From assembly GCA_002427755.1 (NCBI GenBank), contig DIYO01000001.1, positions 248,001-312,000 on the forward strand: DNA of 64,000 bases. The letters are read 5' to 3'. A program made the position numbers and the translations under genes. Under the pieces are notes generated by a model. That model saw nothing but the letters and a program-made list of their open reading frames with translations, searched no databases and had not been told where the DNA came from. The stretch is from Roseivirga sp. UBA6052 (GTDB lineage: Bacteria; Bacteroidota; Bacteroidia; Cytophagales; Cyclobacteriaceae). This document shows positions 35,609-45,419 of this stretch, in pieces; position 1 is the first letter of the stretch, and each line of letters begins with the position of its first letter.

Positions 35609-37087
35609 TTGTCTTCAACCTCAAGCAAGCTTTCTCGAAAGATTGGATTACTCTCGTTGACAGCAACCGGTATCTGTTCCATGTTGGGTGCGTCTATCAA
35701 TGTGGTGCCATTTATGATTCATAGGAATGTACCAGGCATTGGTCCTTATGTACTATTGGCTTTCCTTTTTGCTATGCTACCGGCATTATTGGCAGCTTTT
35801 GCTTATGGAAGTTTGGCTTCAGCAATGCCTAGAGCAGGAGGAAGCTATATATATGCAAGCAGAGGTTTAAATCCTTACTTGGGGTTTATTGCCAGCTTCT
35901 CTCAATGGTTTGGACTCTCTATTGTTATAGGAGTCATTGCCTACATCATAGTTCCATTTATTAGAGATGTCTTTGTTGCCTTGGATTGGGCAGAGGCCAG
36001 TGCTTTTATGCAGTTAGATTCAATACGCATTTCATTGTCGCTAGCCTTAATCTGGGTATTTGTCTACATCAACGTGAGAGGCGGTAAATTCTATGAAAGA
36101 ACTGTAGTGCCACTCATGTTTATCATGTTTGCCCTAGGCTTCATTGTGATCATTACAGGCTTTGTCTTTAATAAAGAGCAATTCGCTGAAGTAACTCAAA
36201 TTAGGTTAGCAGATTTTAATGCATTAAAAGTAGAATTCGATCCCATTGTATTTCTCTCTGCATCTGCCATTCTCTTCTCTAGTTTTATAGGTTTTGACGC
36301 CATTGCACAGGCAGGCGGAGAGGCTAAGAATCCAACAAAGACTTTACCTAAAGCCATTTTACTGGCGATAACTGTAGTTGGAGGCTTTTACTTTTTATAC
36401 ACTATAGCAGTTTATCACGCTATTCCTTGGACCTATGTGGCCGATCAGGCAGTAGCTAATGACATTACAGCACCCGGCATGATTAGTCCATTACTTCCTC
36501 TGGGGCTTTCAGTGGCCATACTGATTGGGGCTGCTATAGCTTTAATTAATGATTTGCCTGCCATGCTACTCTCAGTTTCTAGACTTGTATTTGCATGGTC
36601 TGATGACGGTATTTTTCCCAAAAGCGCTGCCACAACGCATAAGAAGTATAAAACACCACATAAAGCACTTTACCTCAGCGGGGTCATCGCATCTATCGGT
36701 GTTCTAGGAAGTCATTTTGCAGGTGACTTCTTCTTGGGTATTGACATTATGGTGACTTCAATGATGGTTAACTTCTTATTGATGTGTCTTACACTATTAA
36801 GCATAAGCAAGGTGAACCCTTCATTGAATAAAGAGATTAGCATGATTAATTCAGTTTCCTTAAGACAGATTATTGGTGTTTTTGGTGTGCTGCTGCTATT
36901 ACTTTTTCTGACCGTACATACCATTAAAGATTTGAAGGCTGATGTCGAAGCCTGGTATTTTCGGTCAACGCCTATATGGCTTATTGTAATGGCTATTGGT
37001 TCTAGCATTTACTGGTTTAAGACTCGGTCGCTAAAAAGATCAGGGATAGATTTAAAAACGCTTTTCTCAAAACTTCCATCTGAATGA
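35609..37087 (+). CDS. APC family amino-acid/polyamine permease
   Basis: This is an inner-membrane transporter of 492 residues with about twelve helices. It starts with TTG, since no ATG lies before the first helix. The first helix carries the APC unwinding motif (GLLSLTATGICSMLGASI, with the G-x-G-like turn), followed by AMPRAGGSYIYASRGLNPYLGF, then FIGFDAIAQAGGEAKNPTKTLPKAI, a well-known APC signature with a substrate-contacting FxGFD. It is coupled to the next gene by ATGA overlap, implying that the transported compound is processed by the AKR-RidA fusion. The substrate, possibly an amine or amino acid, is inferred. Confidence 0.85.
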   Translation: MSSTSSKLSRKIGLLSLTATGICSMLGASINVVPFMIHRNVPGIGPYVLLAFLFAMLPALLAAFAYGSLASAMPRAGGSYIYASRGLNPYLGFIASFSQWFGLSIVIGVIAYIIVPFIRDVFVALDWAEASAFMQLDSIRISLSLALIWVFVYINVRGGKFYERTVVPLMFIMFALGFIVIITGFVFNKEQFAEVTQIRLADFNALKVEFDPIVFLSASAILFSSFIGFDAIAQAGGEAKNPTKTLPKAILLAITVVGGFYFLYTIAVYHAIPWTYVADQAVANDITAPGMISPLLPLGLSVAILIGAAIALINDLPAMLLSVSRLVFAWSDDGIFPKSAATTHKKYKTPHKALYLSGVIASIGVLGSHFAGDFFLGIDIMVTSMMVNFLLMCLTLLSISKVNPSLNKEISMINSVSLRQIIGVFGVLLLLLFLTVHTIKDLKADVEAWYFRSTPIWLIVMAIGSSIYWFKTRSLKRSGIDLKTLFSKLPSE

Positions 37088-38541
37088 ATGATATGATGTA
37101 TACTGAACTTGCTCCTGATTTGAAGATTTCAAGAGTGCTAACCGGCCTCTGGCAAATTGCTGATCTTGAAAGGTCAGGAAAAGCACTTGATCCAGTTGAA
37201 ACAGCTCAATTCATGGCGCCATATGTAGAAAATGGCTTTACCACTTTTGATATGGCGGATCATTATGGAACAGCTGAAATCATCTCAGGAACATTTAAAA
37301 AGACTTATGATGGAGAAAAGGCAATTCAGCTATTAACCAAATGGGTTCCTGAACCAGGCAAGGTGAGTAAGGAAACCATTCGAAAGGCTGTAGAAGAAAG
37401 ATTAGAAAGGCTTCAGACAGATCAAGTGGACCTCCTTCAATACCATGCTTGGCTATATGCAGACCCAGCTTGGTTAGATACACTCTACGAATTACAGAGG
37501 TTAAAAGAGGAAGGGTTGATCAAACATTTAGGAGTAACCAATTTTGACTCTGCCCACCTTAGAATTGCGCTGGCTAGTGATATAGAATTGGTTTCAAACC
37601 AAGTATGCTATTCACTTTTAGATCAACGGGCTAGTGGTGAAATGCGTAAAGTTTGCGATCAATACAATGTGAAGTTATTGGCTTTTGGTACGCTTGCAGG
37701 AGGCTTTTTAAGCGATAGATGGTTAGATCAATCCGAACCTCATGTAGATGATAGTTATACATGGTCACAGATGAAGTACAAGCGCTTTATCGACCAGGCT
37801 GGTAATTGGGAAGACTTCCAGAAACTCTTGCATACACTTAATGCACTTGCTAAGAAGCACAATGTATCCATTGCCAATATTGCTACAAGGTATATTATGG
37901 ATCAGAACCATGTAGCTGGAGTTATATTAGGCGCGAGGTTAGGGAAGAGTGAGCATATCCAAGAGAATCTTAGATTATACTCGATTGACCTAGATGAAGA
38001 TGATCGGGGTTTGATTCAAAATCACTTAGATATGCTCAATCCAATACATGGAGATTGTGGGGATGAGTACCGTAAACCACCATTCTTAACCGCATCGGGA
38101 GATTTGAGTCATCATGTGAGCGGCTTCCCAGATCCTTATCCTACGAGTAAGAACATCAACGGAAATGCTATAGTGGTAAGTGGTACGTATTGGGAGGATA
38201 TGGCAGGATACTCAAGAGCCATAAGAACCGGAAACACCATCAAGGTTTCTGGTACTACGGCTACGCATGGTGATCTAATGATCGGTGGTAATGATTTGAA
38301 AGCACAAACTCACTTCGTAATTGACAAAATTGAAGGAGCGATATTATCCCTTGGCGGTAAACTTGAGGATGTTGATAGAACAAGGATTTTTGTGAATGAT
38401 GTTAATGACTGGGAGCCGGTTGCAAGAGCTCACGGTGAAAGATTTAAAGATATTCAGCCAGCCAATACGCTAGTCGAAGCTAAATTGGTGGGAGAGGGCT
38501 ACAAAGTTGAAATAGAAGCAGAAGCCACTATCAAAAATTGA
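37084..38541 (+). CDS. Aldo/keto reductase fused to a RidA domain
   Basis: This cytoplasmic protein of 485 residues has two domains. Residues 1 to about 325 are an aldo/keto reductase with the tetrad Asp56, Tyr61, Lys86 and His121 (in FDMADHYG, LLTKW and LLQYHAW) and the GVTNFDSAHL block. After a linker of about 30 residues, residues 355-485 form a RidA/YjgF domain (SRAIRTGNTIKVSGTTATHG, then FVNDVNDWEPVARAHG). The RidA strand RTRIFVND keeps an Arg in the place used by imine deaminases, but this was not checked by alignment. The fusion suggests the reductase generates or avoids a reactive enamine or imine, or that both act on one amine-derived substrate. The upstream permease overlaps by 4 bp. 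Confidence 0.88.
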   Translation: MNDMMYTELAPDLKISRVLTGLWQIADLERSGKALDPVETAQFMAPYVENGFTTFDMADHYGTAEIISGTFKKTYDGEKAIQLLTKWVPEPGKVSKETIRKAVEERLERLQTDQVDLLQYHAWLYADPAWLDTLYELQRLKEEGLIKHLGVTNFDSAHLRIALASDIELVSNQVCYSLLDQRASGEMRKVCDQYNVKLLAFGTLAGGFLSDRWLDQSEPHVDDSYTWSQMKYKRFIDQAGNWEDFQKLLHTLNALAKKHNVSIANIATRYIMDQNHVAGVILGARLGKSEHIQENLRLYSIDLDEDDRGLIQNHLDMLNPIHGDCGDEYRKPPFLTASGDLSHHVSGFPDPYPTSKNINGNAIVVSGTYWEDMAGYSRAIRTGNTIKVSGTTATHGDLMIGGNDLKAQTHFVIDKIEGAILSLGGKLEDVDRTRIFVNDVNDWEPVARAHGERFKDIQPANTLVEAKLVGEGYKVEIEAEATIKN

Positions 38542-38556
38542 ATAATATGATTTGGG

Positions 38557-38587
38557 TGTGGGACTTAATTGGTAACTAAATCCCACA
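38557..38587. terminator. Hairpin between convergent genes
   Basis: TGTGGGACTTA (38557-38567) pairs with TAAATCCCACA (38577-38587) with one mismatch. It lies between the AKR-RidA and desaturase stops. No long T-run follows, so it may be a bidirectional weak terminator. Confidence 0.4.
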
Positions 38588-38597
38588 ATAAGCTGAA

Positions 38598-39386
38598 TTA
38601 AGCAGCCATCTTTCGACTATCTTCTTTGGCTTCCGTATCCATTTTCAGTTGCTTTTCTTTATGCAATTGAATGACACCTAGCTTATCTAGAAAGTTAATG
38701 ATGACAAAAGTTGGGTCTAATTCGTGCCAACGGATACCACCGAAATTAGCCCTTGACCCGTACTTGTGATGATTATTGTGGTAGCCTTCACCCATCATTA
38801 GAAAGTCGAAGTGAAATAGATTCCTAGAGGTGTCACCAACTTTGAAATTACGATAGCCGTATTTGTGGGCATACCAATTGATGATGGCGCCATGAATAGG
38901 AGAGAGCAACCATTGGGCAGGAAGCAATAACCATAGCCACCAATGCGTAGCAAATTCCGCGTAAACAGAGAAATAAACTAAACCCCAGGCTAAACGAGAT
39001 ACCCAAGAGTGAGCCATTCTATCGAACTTGTCCCAGCGTGGTACACCTTCGGTGAAACGTTGATCTACCTGAATTTCATTCTTGACAATAGATGAGTACA
39101 TGGTTTTTGTTTTCCACATCATTTTAAAGATGCTCTCATCATATTTAGGACTATGCGGGTCTTGAGGCGTATCAGCATACGCATGATGCATTCTATGCAT
39201 CACACCATATCCATAGGCACTTAGGTAATTTGAACCCTGAAAGATCCATGTCAATACGTAAAAGACCTTTTCCATTCTAGGGCTCATGCTAAATGATTTA
39301 TGCGAGGCATAGCGATGCAAGAAAAAGGTTTGGAAGAATAGCGATAGGTACCAATGCGCTACAAAGAACAATAGAATAATAAGCAT
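38598..39386 (-). CDS. Membrane fatty acid desaturase
   Basis: This integral-membrane diiron acyl desaturase of 262 residues is probably of the acyl-CoA/acyl-lipid delta-9 type. The three histidine boxes are present: H24RYASH29, H64RMHH68 followed by AYADTPQDPHSP, and EGYHNNHH near the C-terminus. Four hydrophobic segments surround them. The enzyme adjusts membrane fluidity, for example in the cold. It lies 67 bp downstream of the ECF sigma factor gene in the same direction and may share its transcript. No ferredoxin or cytochrome b5 domain is fused. Confidence 0.9.
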   Translation of the reverse strand: MLIILLFFVAHWYLSLFFQTFFLHRYASHKSFSMSPRMEKVFYVLTWIFQGSNYLSAYGYGVMHRMHHAYADTPQDPHSPKYDESIFKMMWKTKTMYSSIVKNEIQVDQRFTEGVPRWDKFDRMAHSWVSRLAWGLVYFSVYAEFATHWWLWLLLPAQWLLSPIHGAIINWYAHKYGYRNFKVGDTSRNLFHFDFLMMGEGYHNNHHKYGSRANFGGIRWHELDPTFVIINFLDKLGVIQLHKEKQLKMDTEAKEDSRKMAA

Positions 39387-39453
39387 TTCCTGTAAGTTAT
39401 GTTAGTCTAGAATCAAGACCACATCACTTACAGTTTGTGACAAAAAAGGTGAA

Positions 39454-40071
39454 TTATTTTTTCTGAATCTTAGAAACTTCCTTTTTCAGGTCGGAAATAA
39501 GGTCGTTTAAGGCACCTTTCGCACTGGCCACTTGAAAGGAATGTTGCAGGTTAGGCAAGTTTAATGTAGGCTTCTTGATTTGAGGGGCCTGTCTGAGCTT
39601 ATGTTTTGCTCTTGACATTAGCTTCCTTAGATTGTCATTCTTCAATTCTAAGATTAATTGAAGCTCTTCATAATTGATATCGAAGATCTCTCTCAAAACA
39701 AATACTGACTTTTCTAGCGGCTCAAGCTTCTGATGAAGAGTTTGAAAGGCTTGATTCATTTGCGCATTCATGTCGAATTTAAGGATATCCTTATGTGAAT
39801 GAGAGTCAATCACAGCAGAAGCATGTTCATAAATATCCTGCGCTTTTTTTAGCATTTGCTGTTTCTTAGATTCCAAAAACTTAATGCAATTATTGGTTAC
39901 AGCACTAATAAGATAGGATTTAGCGCATGTAACTTTTTGTAAATCTACTTTAAGCCATTTCTCAAAGGTGTCTTGAAGAATGTCCTCAGCATCTTGTATA
40001 CTTCCTACCATTTTTCGTGCAAGAAACTGCAATTGAGATTGGTATTGGATGATCGCTAATTCGTGGCTCAT
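39454..40071 (-). CDS. ECF-type RNA polymerase sigma factor
   Basis: This sigma-70 family factor of 205 residues has region 2 at about residues 10-75 (LARKMVGSIQDAEDILQDTFEKWLK) and region 4 at about 115-165 (LEPLEKSVFVLREIFDINYEELQLIL, then LRKLMSRAKHKLRQ). It ends in a 35-residue basic tail. No anti-sigma factor is encoded beside it, unlike many ECF systems. The downstream gene is the desaturase, a possible but unproven target. Confidence 0.87.
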   Translation of the reverse strand: MSHELAIIQYQSQLQFLARKMVGSIQDAEDILQDTFEKWLKVDLQKVTCAKSYLISAVTNNCIKFLESKKQQMLKKAQDIYEHASAVIDSHSHKDILKFDMNAQMNQAFQTLHQKLEPLEKSVFVLREIFDINYEELQLILELKNDNLRKLMSRAKHKLRQAPQIKKPTLNLPNLQHSFQVASAKGALNDLISDLKKEVSKIQKK

Positions 40072-40156
40072 TCGTCTTTTGCAAAGGATTTGTGAAATTA
40101 GTCTTTATAGCTTTATGCTTAAGGCGAATGTTTAGATTTCTTTGATTAAACCGAAT

Positions 40157-40189
40157 AAAAAAAGGCCCTCAGTATTTGAAGGCCTTTTG
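40157..40189 (-). terminator. Terminator of the sortilin-like gene
   Basis: The stem AAAAGGCC / GGCCTTTT encloses a loop of about 14 nt, with A- and T-runs on both sides, just after the stop of the minus-strand gene at 40207. On that strand the hairpin is followed by a long T-run, so it is a good rho-independent terminator. Confidence 0.85.
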
Positions 40190-40206
40190 TGTCTTAGAAA
40201 GAGTAT

Positions 40207-43200
40207 CTAATCGGCTTTTATTGGCTTCATATTGATAGACGTTAATTGCTTATTAAGCTTGGCTAGGTCTTCCGTGAGTACCTTATTTAGTTTAGCCATA
40301 TGACCCTCAAGTTCCTTTTTCAATTCATCGAAAACGACATAAGCAGCGTCAGTAGGTTTAGCTTGCCCATTTTCAACACTTCTTCTTAAAGAAGCTAATC
40401 TGTTATTCAACTTAATCGGAAAGTTCAATGGGTCTTGAGGACTTTGATTTTGCACTTGATATAAATCGAGTTCAATCGTAGCTAGTTTATCCATCATATC
40501 ATTCATGGCTGAGCTCAATTGTGCATTATCAGGATTACCCATTTTCTCTACCTGAGCCCTTATCTTTCTAATCTGAATCACTGCCTCGTTAGCTTCAGAA
40601 GTTTTAGCCATTATAGCCTTGCTTAAGTCGAATTGTTCCTGAATATCTTCAGTTGTAACTCCTTCAAGATTCGGATTCATTTCGATTTCAAAACCTGTAT
40701 CAAGCGACTTTCCATTAACTTTTAATTTAACCTGATAAGAACCAATCGGAGCTATAGGACCTCTTTGTGGACGGGCACTCCAAATAATCATGCCCTCAAA
40801 AGTTGTAGCGCCAGGATAACGCAAATTCCAATTGAATGAATTAAGTCCTTTTGCAGTTGTAGGTGCACCTTGTCTACTTTCGGGACTATTTCCAGAATAT
40901 GATTGAATCAATTCGCCTTGAGCATCTAATATTTCAATTGTAACAGAATCTGTTTCCTCAGGTAGATAATACTGAATCGCAGCATTATTAACTCCTCTTA
41001 TCGGATTAGCAGGTTTGAACAATGTTACCTCATTGGTTTGGTTTATCTCAGCAGCTTGCCTAAACGGACGTATATCATCCAATATCCAGAATCCACGACC
41101 ATGAGAACCCAGTACAACATCATCATTCTTCAAAACAAGATCACGAATAGGAGTGTCCGGTAGGTTCAACTGAAGACTTTGCCATTTCGCACCATCATTA
41201 AATGACACATAAACACCATGTTCTGTAGCCAAATAAAGAAGTCCAGGTTTCTCTAGGTCTTCACGAATGGCTCTAGCAAAGTGCCCTGGTACAATTCCAT
41301 TGACAATTTTGGTCCAAGTTTTTCCGTAGTCTGTTGTCTTGAACACATAAGGTTCACGATCATCTACTTGATATCTGTTAGCAGCCAAATAAAGTGTACC
41401 AGGATTAAACTTACTCTCATCTATAATACTGATGCGTGAGAATTTAGGTAGATCCTTAGGCGTAATGTCTACCCATTTCTTACCTCCATTTCTTGTGATA
41501 TGCACTTTACCATCATCAGAACCTGCCCAAATGGTATTAACATCGTGGTTTGACGGTGCCAAAGCGAATACTGTGGCATAGATCTCAGGACCATTCATGT
41601 CCATGGTAATGATCCCACCCGTTTTACCAAGTGTTTCAGGATCGGCATACGTCAAGTCTGGACTAATCTTTTCCCATGTTTGGCCGTCATTGGTCGTCTT
41701 CCACACGTGTTGAGAAACGGTATACATGGTGCTTGGGTCAAGTGGTGAAAACATAATAGGGAAGGTCCATTGCCATCTTTCCGGTAGTGCACTTGAAGGC
41801 TCACCAGAGAAAAACCTTGGGTATACTTGTATATCTCTTATTTGGCCTGTTGCTCTATTGTATCGTGTCAAAAGGGCTCCTTGGCTGCCAGCATAAAAAA
41901 CATCAGGATCTGTCGGGCTTTGGGTAATCCAACCACTTTCACCACCGCCTACAGCATATGCCCATCGCGCACCCATACCTCTGGCCATTTTATGGTTCCA
42001 GCCTTCACTTGGCATGGCTAGTGTACTGTTATCTTGTTGAGCACCAGCTACATGATAAGGAACATCTGAAGTAGTCATTACATGATAGAATTGCGTAGTA
42101 ATATAGTTTTGGTCTGTCCAAGTCTGACCACCATTTATACTTACTGTTCCACCACCGTCATTGGCGGAAATCATTCTATTAGGATCATTTGGATCTATCC
42201 ATAAGTCATGATGATCGCCATGAGGTGGGCGTATACGAATATCAAATGTTTCTCCACCATCAGTGGATTTCCAGAAACCTACGTTTAGACCGTATACCAC
42301 ATCCTTGTCAAAAGGATCGGCAACAAGTCGAGAATAATAGAAAGCTCTTTGTCTTAGTTTACGCTCTGAATTCACACGCTTCCAAGTCCAACCGGCATCA
42401 TCAGATCTGAAAACACCGCCTTCATTCGCTTCAACAACAGCCCAAACTCTGTTTGAGTCTACAGGAGAAACCGTTACACCAATCTTGCCAATAGGTCCTT
42501 CAGGCATTCCCGGATTAGCCGTTAAATCAACCCAAGTATCTCCTCCGTCCATTGATTTCCAGATACCGCAGCCAGGGCCGCCTCCCCACATTTTCCATGC
42601 TTTTCTATATACCTGCCAAGTCGTAGCATAGATGACATTGGGATTGTTTCTATCAATGATTAAATCAGCTGCTCCCGTCTTATCATCAACATAAAGCACC
42701 TTTTCCCAAGTGTTACCACCATCCTTTGACCTGAAGACACCACGTTCTTCATTATCACCATATACGTGGCCTAAGGCTGACACATAAACAATATTAGGAT
42801 TAGTAGGGTGGACTCGGATTCTTGAAATTGCTTGTGTTTCTTTGAGACCTAAATGCCTCCAAGTCTTGCCACCATCGGTGGTCTTGTACACTCCATCTCC
42901 TTGAGTGATACTACCTCTAAGCTGAGTTTCACCCCCTCCGATATAAACAACATCGGGATTAGTTTCTGCAACAGCAACAGCTCCAATACTTGAAGAAGTA
43001 ATCTGTCCATCCGTTACCGGAAACCAATTGTTACCACCATCTGTAGTCTTCCATAGACCACCACCCGTAGCACCGAAGTAGTATTCATTGGGTCTTCCTG
43101 GGCTTCCCATGGCGCCTAATGAGCGACCACCGCGTAGAGGTCCAATGTTTCTCCATTTATAGCCTTGATAAAAAGTAGGATCGACAGGATCTACGTCTTG

Positions 43201-43266
43201 GGCTGGAAGTTGAGTAATAGATGTAATTAGAACAATTAATGAAAAGAGATAGGATATGCGTTTCAT
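40207..43266 (-). CDS. Sortilin/BNR-repeat exported protein (VPS10-like)
   Basis: This exported protein of 1019 residues has a signal peptide (MKRISYLFSLIVLITSITQLPAQ). Repeats of the BNR/sortilin type fill most of it: GGLWKTTDGGNNW, GVYKTTDGGKTW, GVFRSKDGGNTWEKV, GIWKSMDGGDTW, GVFRSDDAGWTW, KTTNDGQTWEKISP and FKTTDYGKTW. Asp-box (SxDxGxTW) turns are evident. Annotation pipelines often call these glycosyl hydrolases, but the Asp boxes are structural and no catalytic site is visible. The C-terminal 300 residues hold a beta domain (about 780-860) and a helical tail. The likely function is a secreted or periplasmic beta-propeller protein. Confidence 0.82.
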   Translation of the reverse strand: MKRISYLFSLIVLITSITQLPAQDVDPVDPTFYQGYKWRNIGPLRGGRSLGAMGSPGRPNEYYFGATGGGLWKTTDGGNNWFPVTDGQITSSSIGAVAVAETNPDVVYIGGGETQLRGSITQGDGVYKTTDGGKTWRHLGLKETQAISRIRVHPTNPNIVYVSALGHVYGDNEERGVFRSKDGGNTWEKVLYVDDKTGAADLIIDRNNPNVIYATTWQVYRKAWKMWGGGPGCGIWKSMDGGDTWVDLTANPGMPEGPIGKIGVTVSPVDSNRVWAVVEANEGGVFRSDDAGWTWKRVNSERKLRQRAFYYSRLVADPFDKDVVYGLNVGFWKSTDGGETFDIRIRPPHGDHHDLWIDPNDPNRMISANDGGGTVSINGGQTWTDQNYITTQFYHVMTTSDVPYHVAGAQQDNSTLAMPSEGWNHKMARGMGARWAYAVGGGESGWITQSPTDPDVFYAGSQGALLTRYNRATGQIRDIQVYPRFFSGEPSSALPERWQWTFPIMFSPLDPSTMYTVSQHVWKTTNDGQTWEKISPDLTYADPETLGKTGGIITMDMNGPEIYATVFALAPSNHDVNTIWAGSDDGKVHITRNGGKKWVDITPKDLPKFSRISIIDESKFNPGTLYLAANRYQVDDREPYVFKTTDYGKTWTKIVNGIVPGHFARAIREDLEKPGLLYLATEHGVYVSFNDGAKWQSLQLNLPDTPIRDLVLKNDDVVLGSHGRGFWILDDIRPFRQAAEINQTNEVTLFKPANPIRGVNNAAIQYYLPEETDSVTIEILDAQGELIQSYSGNSPESRQGAPTTAKGLNSFNWNLRYPGATTFEGMIIWSARPQRGPIAPIGSYQVKLKVNGKSLDTGFEIEMNPNLEGVTTEDIQEQFDLSKAIMAKTSEANEAVIQIRKIRAQVEKMGNPDNAQLSSAMNDMMDKLATIELDLYQVQNQSPQDPLNFPIKLNNRLASLRRSVENGQAKPTDAAYVVFDELKKELEGHMAKLNKVLTEDLAKLNKQLTSINMKPIKAD

Positions 43267-43511
43267 TTTAGCTTTTGGTTAAACCTGAAGTTAAAAAAAC
43301 ACACTTCTGGATTGTAATAGCTTTACACTAATGGCGTGAAAATAATTGTCAAATAAACAAATATCAATCTCAGAGTGGTCAATCTAGACATTGAATCTCC
43401 TTTGCATAAGGAAATCATTTCAAACTACCCTTGAGAGGATTTAATCTGAGATTTACCAGCTTTAGCAAGGATTCACTTTTATCTAATTGCAATAATCGGC
43501 AGTTTAGGAAT

Positions 43512-44510
43512 ATGTCGAGATCAGAACGTGTACTTCCTTTTGCTGTTTCTCTTTTTGCACCTGCCATAAGTGTGCTCAATACTTCTCTTATATCCGATGA
43601 AGTAAACTACAGTGCATTAACGTTGAATTATATCCAAGGATCATTAATGATCTTGGTGCTTTGGTATCTCAACAAATGGCTTCTGATTAAATCCACGAAA
43701 GTGGAAAGCAAAAAGAAAATGTATGGGCTCATTGCTTTCACAAATGCCATTGTAATTGTAGGCGCTGCTGCATTAAGTTCTTCAACTATGGCCGTGGATA
43801 TTGCAGGAGAATTATCTTTTGTCTTCTTGGCAATAAGACTTGTGATAGTAGTGCTCATCTTCAATATCATTCTAAGAATCTTCGATGAGCAGAAAAAGAA
43901 TACAGCACTTCAAGTACAAAATCTGTCACTTAAAACAGAAAACCTCAAGTTTCAGGTCGATATGCTTAAACAGCAGATCAACCCTCATTTTCTCTTCAAT
44001 AGCTTGAATACTTTGCTAGATCTTGTGGAAAATAAAAGTGATGATGCGGTAGAGTTTGTACAGAACTTTTCCGGGCTTTATAGAAATGTATTACAAAGTG
44101 CGAAATATGATTTTATCTCTTTAGAACAAGAATTAGAGTTTTTGGACGCCTATTGGAGTTTGTTGCAAGTTCGTTTTAAAGACGCTATAGAATTACATAT
44201 CTTTCTTGATGACAGTAAGAAGGATTTTTTAATTCCTCCATTGAGTTTGCAGTTTTTGATTGAGAACGCAATAAAACACAACCAGTATTCAGAAGAAGAG
44301 CCAATGACAATCTCTATATCTGAGATTCAGAACACATTAATTGTTATAAACCCAATTAAAAAAATAGACTTTCCGGTAGCAAGCGAGAAAGTTGGATTAT
44401 TAAACTTACAGCAAAGGTTCTCCATACTATATCAACCCATTAAATGGAACGAAGAACAGGGATATTTTAAAGTTCAGCTGCCATTAAAACCAATAAATCA
44501 TGTCGATTAG
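43512..44510 (+). CDS. LytS/YehU-type sensor histidine kinase
   Basis: This inner-membrane histidine kinase has about 332 residues. I chose the ATG at 43512; the frame extends to a TTG at 43431 but those residues look non-native. About four hydrophobic segments precede a short coiled coil, then the His_kinase domain QQINPHFLFNSLNTLLDL with the phosphoacceptor His in NPHF, followed by FLIENAIKHNQYS and GLLNLQQRFSILY. The degenerate ATP-binding domain is the usual short version. It overlaps the LytTR regulator gene by 11 bp. Confidence 0.9.
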   Translation: MSRSERVLPFAVSLFAPAISVLNTSLISDEVNYSALTLNYIQGSLMILVLWYLNKWLLIKSTKVESKKKMYGLIAFTNAIVIVGAAALSSSTMAVDIAGELSFVFLAIRLVIVVLIFNIILRIFDEQKKNTALQVQNLSLKTENLKFQVDMLKQQINPHFLFNSLNTLLDLVENKSDDAVEFVQNFSGLYRNVLQSAKYDFISLEQELEFLDAYWSLLQVRFKDAIELHIFLDDSKKDFLIPPLSLQFLIENAIKHNQYSEEEPMTISISEIQNTLIVINPIKKIDFPVASEKVGLLNLQQRFSILYQPIKWNEEQGYFKVQLPLKPINHVD

Positions 44511-45273
44511 AGTCAAAACCCTCATTGTAGAAGATGAGCCTTCAGCCGTTAATAGGCTAATAAAGGAATTGGCTAAAGTTGAGAGTATAGCGTTTGAAGT
44601 GTTAGCAACAATAGCTACGGTAAAGGACACCATCAACTGGTTTGATACTCATCAATCTGTTGATCTGGTTTTTATGGATATTCACTTAAATGATGGGCTT
44701 AGCCTAGAGGTATTCAAGCATACAAAAGTCAATGCACCAGTAATTTTCACTACAGCCTATGACGAGTATGCGCTTCAGGCATTTAAGGTCAATAGCATCG
44801 ACTATTTGCTAAAACCAATTAATTCTTCGGAATTAAAATCGGCTATTAAGCGCTTTCAAGAGACCAGAGAATCATCATCGAACGATTATCTCCATCAGCT
44901 CACAAACCTTGTAGAGTCATATAAACCGACTAATTATAGATCGAGCTTCCTGGTTGATTATAAACATAAGATGCTCATGATTAATGTTAATGATGTGGCA
45001 TTCTTTTATATCAAAGAAAAGGGTGTCTATCTCAAAAAAACCGATGGGCAAGAGTTCCTGGTAGATTTTGTGCTAGACGACCTTGAAACTCAACTAGACC
45101 CTAGAGCTTTTTACAGGGCAAATAGACAATTTCTGGTATCTAAACCTTCAATTAAAGAGATTGAACCTTACTTCAACGGTCGTCTTGTTTTGGTCGTAAC
45201 ACCTGAATCGAATAACCCTGTAATCATAAGCAAAGAAAAAGCATCTCAATTTAAAAAGTGGGCCAACTACTGA
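44500..45273 (+). CDS. LytTR-type response regulator
   Basis: This response regulator of 257 residues has a receiver domain with phosphoacceptor Asp near 60 (LVFMDIHL) and the conserved TAYDEYAL and YLLKPI motifs. The C-terminal LytTR DNA-binding domain has FLVDYKHKMLMINVNDVAFFYIKEKGVYL and FYRANRQFLVSKPSI. It is partnered with the kinase that overlaps it. A strong terminator follows at 45304. Its targets are unknown; the adjacent DUF2147-transporter operon is a candidate. Confidence 0.93.
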   Translation: MSIRVKTLIVEDEPSAVNRLIKELAKVESIAFEVLATIATVKDTINWFDTHQSVDLVFMDIHLNDGLSLEVFKHTKVNAPVIFTTAYDEYALQAFKVNSIDYLLKPINSSELKSAIKRFQETRESSSNDYLHQLTNLVESYKPTNYRSSFLVDYKHKMLMINVNDVAFFYIKEKGVYLKKTDGQEFLVDFVLDDLETQLDPRAFYRANRQFLVSKPSIKEIEPYFNGRLVLVVTPESNNPVIISKEKASQFKKWANY

Positions 45274-45303
45274 GATAAAGTTCAACTCTCTTTTGTCAGC
45301 TTT

Positions 45304-45336
45304 AGGCATTGAATCTTCTGGTTCAATGCCTTTTTC
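45304..45336 (+). terminator. Rho-independent terminator after the LytTR regulator
   Basis: A perfect 10-bp stem (AGGCATTGAA at 45304-45313, TTCAATGCCT at 45322-45331) with an 8-nt loop is followed by T5. Confidence 0.9.
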
Positions 45337-45419
45337 ATTCCTGAAAGGCAGGCTAGATCGTTCTTTTGATAAAGAAATTAACCTACAGAAGTGTCAGCAC
45401 TTCTCTCAAACTCAACAAA

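Noticed and set aside
40207..43266. The repeat protein as a glycosyl hydrolase
   Set aside because: The Asp boxes are structural and I see no catalytic residues, so only a propeller/sortilin-like call is supported.
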